From contig NGFH01000001.1 of NCBI GenBank assembly GCA_002215675.1, forward strand, positions 1 through 64,000: a stretch of DNA of 64,000 nucleotides, read 5' to 3'. Shown piece by piece: positions 17,999 to 26,818 of this stretch. Origin of the DNA: Bacteroidetes bacterium 2013_40CM_41_45 (lineage in GTDB: Bacteria > Bacteroidota > Bacteroidia > AKYH767-A > 2013-40CM-41-45). The position numbers and the translations under genes are program-made. Every line of letters begins with the position of its first letter. The first letter of the stretch is position 1. Under the pieces are notes generated by a model. That model had not been told where the DNA came from. It did no database searches and was given only the letters and a program-made list of their open reading frames with translations.

Positions 17999-18940
17999 AT
18001 GAAAACAAAAATATTGGTAACAGGCGGAGCGGGGTTCATCGGCAGCTCTCTTGCGGCGCGCCTGGCAGAAAATCCTGACAACCTTATCGTAATAGTCGAT
18101 AACCTGCTTACCGGTAGAACGAGTTTTATTCCTAAATCGGTTCACAACAATGTTCGTTTTATTAAAGCTGATGTTAACGACTGGCAAGATGTATCCGGAA
18201 TATTTTATGCTTATGCATTTGATTATGTATTTCACTATGCAGCCATTGTAGGCGTAAAAAGAACATTGACCATTCCTGTAAAAGTTCTCAACGACATTAC
18301 CGGCATTCACAATATTCTAAGCTTATGCAAAAACACAGGGGTAAAACGAATCTTCTATTCATCATCTTCTGAAGTCTATGGTGAACCTGTGGAGTTTCCG
18401 CAAAATGAACATACTACTCCGCTCAATTCCCGTCTGCCATATGCTATTGTAAAGAATGTGGGCGAGGCATACCTGCGCTCCTATTATAAAGAGTATGGGT
18501 TGAGCTTTTCTATTTTCAGGTTGTTCAATACATATGGGCCAAGGCAAAGCATCGACTTTGTAATCTCAAAATTTCTTACGGCTGCGCTGCAACATAAAGA
18601 CCTTACTATTTATGGTGACGGCAGCCAGACACGAACCTTCTGCTACATTGATGACCATTGCGAGGCCGTGCTCAATTTGTTTTACAACAATCTTTTTGTG
18701 AACGATGTAGTCAACATCGGTAACGATAATGAAATCAGCATGCTCGACCTTGCAAAATTGATAATACGCGTTACCGGAAGCAATTCTAAAATTGTTCATC
18801 TCCCTAAGCTTGAAGAGGGCGACATGACCAGGCGCAGGCCCGACATCACAAAAATGCATCAGCTTTTACAGAGAGATCTGACTCCGCTTGAAGATGGAAT
18901 CAAAACTATTATCCATGCAGGAGAGTTTATCCATTCCTGA
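17999..18940 (+). CDS. NAD-dependent epimerase/dehydratase (extended SDR, nucleotide-sugar)
   Basis: A 313-residue extended short-chain dehydrogenase/reductase. The Rossmann motif GGAGFIGSS is at residues 9-17, the catalytic set is the Ser of YSSSSEVYGE and YAIVK (YxxxK), and RLFNTYGPRQ and a YGDGSQTRTFCYIDD segment follow, as in UDP-glucuronate decarboxylases, dTDP-glucose dehydratases and UDP-glucose epimerases. The exact substrate cannot be read from motifs. It lies 79 bp after rfbA, which suggests a role in surface polysaccharide precursor synthesis. Its 3' end overlaps the next gene by about 47 bp. Confidence 0.9.
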   Translation: MKTKILVTGGAGFIGSSLAARLAENPDNLIVIVDNLLTGRTSFIPKSVHNNVRFIKADVNDWQDVSGIFYAYAFDYVFHYAAIVGVKRTLTIPVKVLNDITGIHNILSLCKNTGVKRIFYSSSSEVYGEPVEFPQNEHTTPLNSRLPYAIVKNVGEAYLRSYYKEYGLSFSIFRLFNTYGPRQSIDFVISKFLTAALQHKDLTIYGDGSQTRTFCYIDDHCEAVLNLFYNNLFVNDVVNIGNDNEISMLDLAKLIIRVTGSNSKIVHLPKLEEGDMTRRRPDITKMHQLLQRDLTPLEDGIKTIIHAGEFIHS

Positions 18941-19922
18941 TACCGAGGTGCGCGATGCCGGATTTTTCCGAAATCGCATAGAGGAAAACCTGCTTAAAGC
19001 GATCGGCCATTCCTCTCCTGAAGAACTGTATGCCCCCATGCGGTACATGCTTTCCCTCGGCGGCAAGCGAATGCGCCCGGTGCTTTTGCTCATGAGCAAC
19101 GAAATGTTTGGTGGCAATTTCGAGGAAGCGATGCCTGCTGCTCTTGCTGTTGAAATGTTCCACAACTTTACACTGTTGCATGACGACATAATGGACAAAG
19201 CGCCTACACGCAGAGCTCAGCAAACCGTTCATGAAAAATGGAACAGCAATACGGCAATTCTGTCCGGTGATGCCTTGTTTGTTCAGTCGGTGCTTGAAAT
19301 GGGAAAGTGCGATGAGGAAAAGCGCGGCGCTGTGCTCCGTCTTTTTCTAAACTCCGCGCTTAAAGTTTGCGAGGGACAGCAGCTGGACATGAATTTTGAA
19401 AAGCGGAATGATGTTTCGCTGGAAGAATATATTTCAATGATTCGCCTGAAGACGGCTGTGCTCATTGCTGCATCGCTGCAAATTGGGGCAATGCTTGCAG
19501 ATGCTTCCCCGGAAGAGCAAAAAAATATTCATGCCTTCGGTGAAAATATCGGAATTGCATTTCAGCTGCATGATGATTTACTGGATATGTATGGCGATGA
19601 AAAGAAAACCGGAAAGCAAACAGGAGGAGATATTCTTGCCAGCAAAAAAACGTTTCTGCTCATAAAAGCATTGGAACTTGCCGATGACTCGCATCGGGGT
19701 GAGATCCGCAACCTGCTCTCCAACAAGCAGCTTTTGCCGGAAATAAAAATAAAACTGATGAAAAATATTTTTGACCGCCTTGCCGTAAAAGAGCATGCCA
19801 CTAAAAGCATTAATGAATATTTCTCCAACGCATTTTCTGTGCTTGAAAAAATTAATGCGGATGAGGAGAGAAAAAAAATATTGCGCGATTATGTGGAGGG
19901 GATGAGAGGAAGAGAAGAGTAA
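18894..19922 (+). CDS. Polyprenyl diphosphate synthase (trans-isoprenyl, class I)
   Basis: Condenses isopentenyl diphosphate with allylic diphosphates. Both Asp-rich motifs are intact: DDIMD at 97-101 (followed by TRR) and DDLLD at about 227-231. GGKRMRP, the IPP-binding region, lies near residue 55. Chain length (FPP/GGPP or longer) is not certain from the motif. The reading frame could start with TTG at 18888, ATG at 18894 or ATG at 18915; I chose 18894, which overlaps the SDR gene. It ends exactly where the convergent gene at 19923 ends. The substrate comes from the MEP pathway (dxr, 11219). Confidence 0.92.
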   Translation: MESKLLSMQESLSIPDTEVRDAGFFRNRIEENLLKAIGHSSPEELYAPMRYMLSLGGKRMRPVLLLMSNEMFGGNFEEAMPAALAVEMFHNFTLLHDDIMDKAPTRRAQQTVHEKWNSNTAILSGDALFVQSVLEMGKCDEEKRGAVLRLFLNSALKVCEGQQLDMNFEKRNDVSLEEYISMIRLKTAVLIAASLQIGAMLADASPEEQKNIHAFGENIGIAFQLHDDLLDMYGDEKKTGKQTGGDILASKKTFLLIKALELADDSHRGEIRNLLSNKQLLPEIKIKLMKNIFDRLAVKEHATKSINEYFSNAFSVLEKINADEERKKILRDYVEGMRGREE

Positions 19923-20606
19923 TTATTTGCTTTTACCAAGCTGTTTCATCAAATCCCAAATCGCAAAAAGTATTACCGTTTCTCCGGCGCAAAACAACAG
20001 CCAGTTAAAACTCTGCGGCACAAAACGCGCGACTGCATCCTGCAGTTTTTCTGAAGCTGTAGAATAGGCAAGCATCGTATAATCCTGGACAAAAGAAACC
20101 AGCACGAGCAGCGAACCGCAAACAAGAAGCCATAGCTGAAGCCGGGAAAATTTTACGGAATATTTTTTTGAGGAATAGAAAAATATTATTCCCGCAAGGA
20201 GCAGCATGGTTACAGAACAAATTACGGGAGCAACTACCGGTGACGCCCACACAACGGGAATCAGGAACAGAACATCCCACTCAAAAAAACCACCAGGCCA
20301 CCCGAGCGACATCTTCAGCAATAGATAATACACCAAATCCCAGACAGCAAATCCCCAGATAAACCCTGCAAAGCGAAGCATTGATTTTTGAAACGCGGCG
20401 GCGGCAACTGCAAAAAGCATAAGCAATGTTGCCGCTTCGCGGATGAGCTCGGTAAAAAAAATTGAAGGTTCGAACGTTTTTAGAGGAAACAAAGCCAGTT
20501 CGCCCGGGTAATAAATCTTACGGAGATATATCACCACAGAACCCTCCACAATTCCAAATGCCGCTGCAAAAAGAGTGAGCCAGAAAAGCTTGTCACGAAT
20601 GGTCAT
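19923..20606 (-). CDS. Integral membrane protein of unknown function
   Basis: A 227-residue protein with about six hydrophobic segments (residues about 8-28, 50-68, 73-95, 110-138, 152-172, 203-220). It starts MTIRDKLFWLTLFAAAFGIVEG and has conserved-looking polar residues inside the first helices (E21, R29, E46, R56). The shape fits a small uncharacterised multi-pass family found in environmental Bacteroidota; I do not recognise a named function. Its stop codon directly abuts the stop codon of the convergent polyprenyl synthetase, with no room for a separate terminator. Confidence 0.8.
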   Translation of the reverse strand: MTIRDKLFWLTLFAAAFGIVEGSVVIYLRKIYYPGELALFPLKTFEPSIFFTELIREAATLLMLFAVAAAAFQKSMLRFAGFIWGFAVWDLVYYLLLKMSLGWPGGFFEWDVLFLIPVVWASPVVAPVICSVTMLLLAGIIFFYSSKKYSVKFSRLQLWLLVCGSLLVLVSFVQDYTMLAYSTASEKLQDAVARFVPQSFNWLLFCAGETVILFAIWDLMKQLGKSK

Positions 20607-20618
20607 GATATCAAAAAA

Positions 20619-20697
20619 GTTATTTGTTATCAGTTATCCGTTAACGGAAAATCAAATATAAAATTACAGATAACTAATAATGGATAACGAATAACGA
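20619..20697. repeat. Pair of heptanucleotide arrays in inverted orientation
   Basis: Four GTTATNN-type units (20619-20646: GTTATTT, GTTATCA, GTTATCC, GTTAACG) and, 23 bp later, four ATAACNN-type units (20670-20697: ATAACTA, ATAATGG, ATAACGA, ATAACGA). The second array is roughly the reverse complement of the first, so the spacer between the membrane-protein start and the dnaX stop could fold into an imperfect hairpin. The same layout recurs at 33416-33491. Confidence 0.7.
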
Positions 20698-20698
20698 T

Positions 20699-22450
20699 TC
20701 AATCCACATCCAGGTCGAAAAGTTTTTTCATCTCGTTCAGCTTCGGGTTGCGCTCTGCCAACCATTTGAATTTGTCAGCCGCCGAGTATGGCTTGTCGAT
20801 CTTGTTTTCATCCTTCGCCACTTCTATGTTGAGCGTGAGAGAAGGCCTCCCCATTGACTTTCGCAGGTGTTCCATCAAATCGGGTTTAAGCAGGTTGAAA
20901 TCTTTTTCAAGGGAAGCATTATCCACCAAAAAAGAAATCGCCTGCTCATCGCTCCACTTGGGTTTTCGTTTCGTCATGGCAGAATGCAGGGCCATTTTGC
21001 CTTGTTTAAAAAGTTTTTCGCCAAAAATATTCCACAACTGCTGAAGAGGGGGCTTAGCCGTTTCACTTAGAACATCATCCAGTCCGCTCGCTTCTAAAAG
21101 TGAAGACGAAACTGCTTCAGAAGTTTGCGGCTGCTTTATAGATGACTCTTCCTTGATGGAAATAGTTTTCGGAACAACAGATAAACGTGCTTCTGCCGGT
21201 TTAACGGGCTGTGGTTCTTGTTCATGCGCAACAGAAGGCGTTGCAGGTTTTACATCATATGCTTTCTGCGATAGGACTGCTGCCTCGATTTTAGCTGCAG
21301 GTTCTTGTGCCTCTACGCTACTTTTTTTTTTCTCCTCCTCAACCGGAATTAAAGACGGCTTCGCCAGCATGCACATTTTAAGAAGTGAAAGTTCAACATG
21401 CAACCGCTGGTTCTGCGCAGAGCGATAACTTGTATCGCAGCGGTTTGCTTCTTCCAAAAGTGTAAATAACAAGGCCGGAGTACATTGCTGCGATTGGGAC
21501 AGATATTTTTCGCGTATGCCTTCGCTCACTTCAAGCAATTCAACGGTAACCGCGTCTTTACATACTAGCAGGTTACGGAAGTGAGACGATAAGCCAGCAA
21601 TAAAATGATGCCCGTCAAAACCGATCGCAAGAATTTCATCGAAAGTCCGAAGCACGGAGGAAGTATTTCCTGTCAGAATCTCCTCTGTTACCCGGAAAAA
21701 ATAATCATAGTCGAGAATATGCAGGTTATCTATGACCGATTTGTAGGTGAGTTTGTTTCCGCCAAAACTTACCAGCCGGTCGAAGATGGAAAGTGCATCG
21801 CGCAGTGCTCCGTCTGCTTTAAGAGCTATCATGTGAAGCGCATCTTTTTCTGCATTCACTCCTTCATTAGAAGCAATCAGCGCAAGATGGCTGGCAATGT
21901 CATCAACTGTTATTCTTCCGAAATCATAAATCTGGCAACGAGAAAGAATAGTCGGGATGATTTTATGCTTCTCGGTTGTCGCCAAAATAAATACAGCATA
22001 AGATGGCGGCTCTTCAAGGGTTTTCAGGAATGCATTGAACGCACTTCCCGAGAGCATGTGAACTTCGTCTATAATATAGACTTTATATTTTCCGCCTACC
22101 GGGGCGTAGCGAACCTGCTCAACGAGGGAACGGATATCTTCAACCGAATTATTGGAAGCGGCGTCAAGCTCAAAGATATTCAGTGACTGCCCGCTGTTGA
22201 ATGTCTCGCAGGATGTGCAGGTATTGCATGGTTCAAAATCAGGAGTAACATTCAGGCAGTTGATTGTCTTGGCAAGAATACGGGCGCAGGTGGTCTTCCC
22301 TACTCCGCGCGGGCCGGTGAAAAGAAATGCATGGGCAAGGTGATTATTGCGGATAGCATTTTTAAGGGTGGATGTAATAGCTTGCTGGCCAACAACGGTA
22401 TTAAACGTCATCGGGCGATACTTGCGGGCCGATACAACAAAATTTTCCAT
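20699..22450 (-). CDS. dnaX: DNA polymerase III subunit gamma/tau
   Basis: The clamp-loader ATPase of the replisome. AAA+ Walker A GPRGVGKTT is at residues 46-54; a Cys4 zinc site follows (C from INCLNVTPDFEPCNTCTSC); the Walker B region is VYIIDEVHMLSG and the sensor 1 segment FILATTEKHKI, with the SRC of ILSRCQIYDF. Residues about 375-480 are a Pro/Glu/Ala-rich linker, then a C-terminal tau-like part. The start is placed at ATG 22450 (MENFVVSARKYRPMTF), the conserved N-terminus. The frame stays open 21 codons further upstream, but that extension is not family-like. No frameshift signal for a short gamma form was noticed. Confidence 0.96.
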   Translation of the reverse strand: MENFVVSARKYRPMTFNTVVGQQAITSTLKNAIRNNHLAHAFLFTGPRGVGKTTCARILAKTINCLNVTPDFEPCNTCTSCETFNSGQSLNIFELDAASNNSVEDIRSLVEQVRYAPVGGKYKVYIIDEVHMLSGSAFNAFLKTLEEPPSYAVFILATTEKHKIIPTILSRCQIYDFGRITVDDIASHLALIASNEGVNAEKDALHMIALKADGALRDALSIFDRLVSFGGNKLTYKSVIDNLHILDYDYFFRVTEEILTGNTSSVLRTFDEILAIGFDGHHFIAGLSSHFRNLLVCKDAVTVELLEVSEGIREKYLSQSQQCTPALLFTLLEEANRCDTSYRSAQNQRLHVELSLLKMCMLAKPSLIPVEEEKKKSSVEAQEPAAKIEAAVLSQKAYDVKPATPSVAHEQEPQPVKPAEARLSVVPKTISIKEESSIKQPQTSEAVSSSLLEASGLDDVLSETAKPPLQQLWNIFGEKLFKQGKMALHSAMTKRKPKWSDEQAISFLVDNASLEKDFNLLKPDLMEHLRKSMGRPSLTLNIEVAKDENKIDKPYSAADKFKWLAERNPKLNEMKKLFDLDVD

Positions 22451-22511
22451 GGGTGAAGGGGAACAAATGTAAATTTTTATCCCTATAAATTTCAGGACGA
22501 AATAAAAAGAC

Positions 22512-22534
22512 AAAAGCCCCGATACGAGGCTTTT
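22512..22534 (-). terminator. Rho-independent terminator of the 22558-23532 gene
   Basis: AAAAGCC (22512-22518) pairs with GGCTTTT (22528-22534) across a 9-base loop. Read on the minus strand it is followed by GTCTTTTTATT, a T-rich run. It lies 24 bp past the stop of the lipoprotein gene. Confidence 0.8.
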
Positions 22535-22557
22535 ATCTTTTTTAATGAAAGCAAAAA

Positions 22558-23532
22558 TTAGAATGTTCTTACTACACTGTAAGGATTGCCATTTACTGTA
22601 AACGTAATTAAAACATACAAATCACATCCATTGCTGATATTACCGCTGGCATCACTTCCGAAATCAAGATGGCGGGTTGGGTGCCCGGAGCGGGTGAAGT
22701 CCAACGAACCAATATAGAAAGGATGGCGGCCATTAATGTTGCACGCCGATCCAAAATCGCGAATCATCATGCTTGTAACGTTCACAGAAAACGACTCGGT
22801 GACATTATTATATACCCTGGTTCCTGTTGCGCTGCCGGTGATGCCAACTCTGGCCTGCAACCAATCAATCGGAATATTATCATTCGCCGGGAAGTTTACA
22901 AAATCGCTGGCCGGACAAACAGAACTTGTGTTCAGCAATTCCTTTGTGCGGTCGCAGCTCCAGCTAATTACAGCACCGCTCGGCCTGGTAATACTGATAT
23001 CAGCCGTTATGTGCCATGTTTCGTTTGTAGTAGAAGGATTATAGGTATTAGGGTTACCACCGTTGGTTGTGTTGGTTATGGTTTTATTGATGATGTTTAC
23101 CTGGTTTCCGTCAACAACATAATTGTTGGAAGTTACTGTACAACTGAATCCCGGGTCGCGATAATGCCGCGAGCCAACAGGTGAAGCAGAATAATTGAAG
23201 GTAAGAACACCGCTTCTGGTCCGCCCGTCAATACAGGTATTACCGTTAAAAGTAACGGTAACAATATGGGTTACGGAATCGCGGACAACGGTTGCGCAAG
23301 AGGACAACACCGCAGAAGCATCTGCCAATCTAAAATTGCCGAGCGAAGTGTTACCATCGGTCGCCTGGCTGCCTATGGCAATGATGTCGCTCGAAACATT
23401 TTCTGCCACGGCATTGTCTTCTGCCGACGAAGTGTCTTTATCAACTTCTACTGATTGCTCTTTCTTGCATCCCGAGAGGGCAATAACTGCAAGTGCAGCT
23501 AAAAATAGTGATTTAAATAGATACTTTTTCAT
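22558..23532 (-). CDS. Lipoprotein of unknown function
   Basis: A 324-residue protein with a lipoprotein signal peptide: MKKYLFKSLFLAALAVIALS followed by the lipobox LSGC with Cys22, then KKEQ. The mature N-terminus is an acidic, disordered linker (about 25-50); the rest is rich in Thr, Ser, Asn and aromatic residues in strand-like alternation with about seven Cys, suggesting a secreted beta-structure. No named domain is recognised. It stands alone, with its own terminator downstream and the divergent TPR gene upstream. Probable location is the outer membrane or cell surface. Confidence 0.85.
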   Translation of the reverse strand: MKKYLFKSLFLAALAVIALSGCKKEQSVEVDKDTSSAEDNAVAENVSSDIIAIGSQATDGNTSLGNFRLADASAVLSSCATVVRDSVTHIVTVTFNGNTCIDGRTRSGVLTFNYSASPVGSRHYRDPGFSCTVTSNNYVVDGNQVNIINKTITNTTNGGNPNTYNPSTTNETWHITADISITRPSGAVISWSCDRTKELLNTSSVCPASDFVNFPANDNIPIDWLQARVGITGSATGTRVYNNVTESFSVNVTSMMIRDFGSACNINGRHPFYIGSLDFTRSGHPTRHLDFGSDASGNISNGCDLYVLITFTVNGNPYSVVRTF

Positions 23533-23672
23533 TGTATTCTTTTTTTAGGAGTTAATTATTTGTCTCTTTGATTTGCGCCAGGGCAGAGGGTTTAACGCTT
23601 ATGAAAAATTTTTGTTTAAAACTGTGTTGGTAAATAGAAATGCAAAGAAAAGCCACTCCGTTCATTAAAAAA

Positions 23673-23680
23673 TACTTTTG
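23673..23680 (+). promoter_or_regulatory. Candidate -7 element for the TPR gene
   Basis: TACTTTTG matches TAnnTTTG exactly and lies 34 bases before the GTG at 23715. No TTTG stands at the ideal -33 position. Confidence 0.45.
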
Positions 23681-23714
23681 AACGTTTTACGTTGAAACTG
23701 AAATTTAAGTCGCA

Positions 23715-26700
23715 GTGAAGATATTTTTAAGCACCCTTTGCCTCATGGCATTTTCATGCTTTTACCTGGCAGCGCAAAGGACGTATATTTATATAGACCC
23801 TGAATTGCCATACAAAACCGGCCTGGAACTTTTTGAAAAACAAAAATATGCTGCAGCACAAAAAGAATTTGCAAAAATTTCCGAGAGCAAGGAGCTAATC
23901 CCGTTAAACACCCTGGCAGAGGCGGAATATTATTATGCCGTCTGTGCTATGGAGCTTCATAATAAGGATGCTGAATACCTGTTGGTGAAATTCACCGAAC
24001 ATCATAAGGAAAGTCCGCGGGTAAATATGGCGCGGTTTTACCTGGGAAAATTGTTCTACCGCCAGAAAAATTACCGCAAAGCAGCGCAATGGTTTGCCGA
24101 AACAGATGTTACAGATTTTAATGAAGAGGATTTAGCGGAATATCATTTCCACAACGGCTATGCAAATTATAACCTGGGCGAATATGAAAAAGCTTCTAAA
24201 TCGTTTGCAGAAATAAAGGACAAGGACACAAAATATTCTGCTGCTGCCGGGTATTACTACTCCCACATTGCTTACCTGAACAAAAATTACGAGACAGCCC
24301 TCCAGGGTTTTTTGAAACTAAAGGACTCTGAAAATTTCGGCCCTGTTGTTCCGTTTTATATTGCCCAAATTTATTTTCTCCAGCAAAAATACGATGCACT
24401 GCTCGAGTATGCTGTTCCTCTTCTTGATTCGGGCAGCGTGAAAAACCGGGCGGATATGCTGCGCCTTGTTTCCGAAGCGTATTATAAAAAGTCAATGTTT
24501 GACAAGGCAATTCCCGGACTGGAAGAATACATTTCTCTTTCACCTAATGAAAACCGGACGGATTTTTACGAGCTTGCTTATTGCTATTACAAAACGGGCA
24601 ATTGCAAAAAAGCAATCGAGAATTTCAAAAAAGTAACCGACCTTAATGATTCACTTGCGCAAAACGCCTACTACCACCTTGCCGACTGTTTCCTGAAAAG
24701 CGGGGATAAGAGCAGCGCAAGAAATGCATTCCTCGCGGCTTCGAAAATGAAATATGATAATACTATTACTGAAGATGCCATGTTCAGCTATGCAAAACTC
24801 ACATATGAAACCTCGCTGCAGCCGGCAGCCATCGATGCATTCAGGAACTTTATAAAAACGTATCCCGAATCTCCACGCATGGATGAAGCCAACGAAATGC
24901 TGGTGAGCATTTTTACAACAACCAAAAATTACCGCGATGCGCTTACGACCATCGAGTCCATTAAAAACAAAACGCCAAAAATAAAAGCAGCATATCAGAA
25001 AGTTGCTTATTACCGGGGAGCAGAATTATTCAGCGATAATAAAACGGCTGATGCCATTGTGCTCTTTGATGCCGCTATCCATGAACCGGCGGATGCTAAA
25101 GTTTCCGCGATGGCAATTTACTGGAAAGGCGAATCACAATACAGGCAAAATGAATTCGACAACGCCATAAAATCCTATACCGATTTTATGTACAGTCCGC
25201 CCGCCGTAACCATGAACAATTACAATACAGCGAATTACAACATAGGGTACTGTTATTTTAAGAAAGAAGATTATGCTAATGCGCTGGTATGGTTCAGAAA
25301 ATTTATCCGCGAAAAAAATCCGAATGACGCTGCGCGGTATAATGATGCACTGCTAAGAATTGCCGATGGATTTTTTGTGGAGAAAGATTATCCGGGCGCC
25401 ATGGATTATTACGACCGGGCCGTTAGCGGCAAAACAAAATCAGCCGACTATGCACATTTCCAGAAGGGAATTATCCTGGGGCTTCTTGGAAAGAACAAGG
25501 AAAAAATTGATGCGCTTGAGAATATCCTCACTAAATATTCTTCCTCGCCTTACTTTGATGACGCACTTTATGAAACCGCATTTGCAAATTTTCAAAGCGG
25601 TAACGGCAGCGAAGCACTGAATGGTTATAAAAAAATAGCGAGTGATTATCCGCAGAGCAGCTATGTAAAAAAAGCGCTGTTGGGTGAGGGGCTTGTTTAT
25701 TACAACAACAAAGAAGACGAACTGGCGCTGCAGACCTACAAGCAAGTGATTACGCAATACCCATCAAGCGGGGAAGCAAGAGAAGCGCTGGCACAGATTG
25801 AAAATCTTTATGTAAAGATGAACAAGGTTGATGAATATCTGGCTTATGCCAAAACTATTCCTTCGCTGAGCATCACTAGCGGCAAGCAAGACACCCTCAC
25901 CTACCGGTCGGCTGAACTGCGATACACCGGTGGCGATTGTGATAAGGCGATTGCAGAGTTTGAAAATTATCTTTCAAAATATCCCAACGGAAGCTTTGCC
26001 CTTAATGCTTCTTTCTACCAGGGGCAATGTTACTACCAGCAGTCGAAATACGATGAGGCTTTGCAGGGCTTTTTGGTCGTGCTCAACGCGCAGAATAATT
26101 CTTTCACCGAAAAATCGTTACTCAACTGCGCTGCTATAAATTTCAAAATAAAAAAGCAGTATGCCGATGCGCTTACATTTTATTCGCACCTCGAATCATC
26201 TGCCGACTTTCCTGAAAATATAACATCTGCTATTGCCGGGCAAATGCGCTGCCATTTTCTTCTTCAGCACTATGAGCAAACCATTGCACAGGCGCAAAAG
26301 CTGCTCGGCATGACAGATGTTTCTCCCGAACTGCTTAATGAAACACATCTTCTTTATGGTGAATCATCCTACTACATGAATGACTTTACCACAGCGCAGC
26401 AGCAGTTGTCTTTTCTCTCAAAACTTCCCGGCAGTGAAGCCGTTGCTCAATCAAAATATTATCTCGCGCTGATTAATTTTCAGTTAAAGAATTATAAGGA
26501 AAGTCATAAAATTTGTTTTGAAGTAATAAACCAAACCCCGTCTTACGATTACTGGGTGACTAAAAGTTTTATACTGCTTGCTGATAACTATGCTGCCGTT
26601 GGCGATACGTTCCAGGCAATGGAGACATACAAAAGTGTCATGGAAAATTATGAACGTGCTCCGTCAGACCCGGACGACCTGAGAGAAATTGCAAAACAAA

Positions 26701-26783
26701 AGGCCGATGCTATTAAACCAAAGGGGCCTGCGCAAAAGAAACAGGATGAATTTATTGATAAGGATGAGGAGGAATTGAAATGA
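23715..26783 (+). CDS. Large periplasmic/exported TPR-repeat protein
   Basis: A 1022-residue protein with a signal peptide (MKIFLSTLCLMAFSCFYLAAQ) and then tetratricopeptide repeats almost to the end. Typical unit fragments are YKTGLELFEKQKYAAAQKEF, YHFHNGYANYNLGEYEKASK and YELAYCYYKTGNCKKAIENF. I estimate more than 20 units. TPR solenoids are protein-binding scaffolds. The start is GTG at 23715, because the signal peptide begins there. The last about 60 residues are charged and Lys-rich (ending KDEEELK). The next gene, an outer-membrane barrel, lies immediately downstream, and the two are probably cotranscribed. A role in outer-membrane assembly or secretion is plausible but not shown. Confidence 0.9.
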   Translation: MKIFLSTLCLMAFSCFYLAAQRTYIYIDPELPYKTGLELFEKQKYAAAQKEFAKISESKELIPLNTLAEAEYYYAVCAMELHNKDAEYLLVKFTEHHKESPRVNMARFYLGKLFYRQKNYRKAAQWFAETDVTDFNEEDLAEYHFHNGYANYNLGEYEKASKSFAEIKDKDTKYSAAAGYYYSHIAYLNKNYETALQGFLKLKDSENFGPVVPFYIAQIYFLQQKYDALLEYAVPLLDSGSVKNRADMLRLVSEAYYKKSMFDKAIPGLEEYISLSPNENRTDFYELAYCYYKTGNCKKAIENFKKVTDLNDSLAQNAYYHLADCFLKSGDKSSARNAFLAASKMKYDNTITEDAMFSYAKLTYETSLQPAAIDAFRNFIKTYPESPRMDEANEMLVSIFTTTKNYRDALTTIESIKNKTPKIKAAYQKVAYYRGAELFSDNKTADAIVLFDAAIHEPADAKVSAMAIYWKGESQYRQNEFDNAIKSYTDFMYSPPAVTMNNYNTANYNIGYCYFKKEDYANALVWFRKFIREKNPNDAARYNDALLRIADGFFVEKDYPGAMDYYDRAVSGKTKSADYAHFQKGIILGLLGKNKEKIDALENILTKYSSSPYFDDALYETAFANFQSGNGSEALNGYKKIASDYPQSSYVKKALLGEGLVYYNNKEDELALQTYKQVITQYPSSGEAREALAQIENLYVKMNKVDEYLAYAKTIPSLSITSGKQDTLTYRSAELRYTGGDCDKAIAEFENYLSKYPNGSFALNASFYQGQCYYQQSKYDEALQGFLVVLNAQNNSFTEKSLLNCAAINFKIKKQYADALTFYSHLESSADFPENITSAIAGQMRCHFLLQHYEQTIAQAQKLLGMTDVSPELLNETHLLYGESSYYMNDFTTAQQQLSFLSKLPGSEAVAQSKYYLALINFQLKNYKESHKICFEVINQTPSYDYWVTKSFILLADNYAAVGDTFQAMETYKSVMENYERAPSDPDDLREIAKQKADAIKPKGPAQKKQDEFIDKDEEELK

Positions 26784-26818
26784 GAATTAGGGTAATTCGT
26801 CAATTTGAAAATTTGAAA

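Noticed and set aside
21605-22186. 193-codon frame antisense to dnaX
   Set aside because: Shadow of the AAA+ region of dnaX.
26780-26818. Upstream ATG start for the barrel gene
   Set aside because: It would put a polar peptide before a clean signal peptide; the ATG at 26819 fits export better, though translation coupling at 26780 cannot be excluded.
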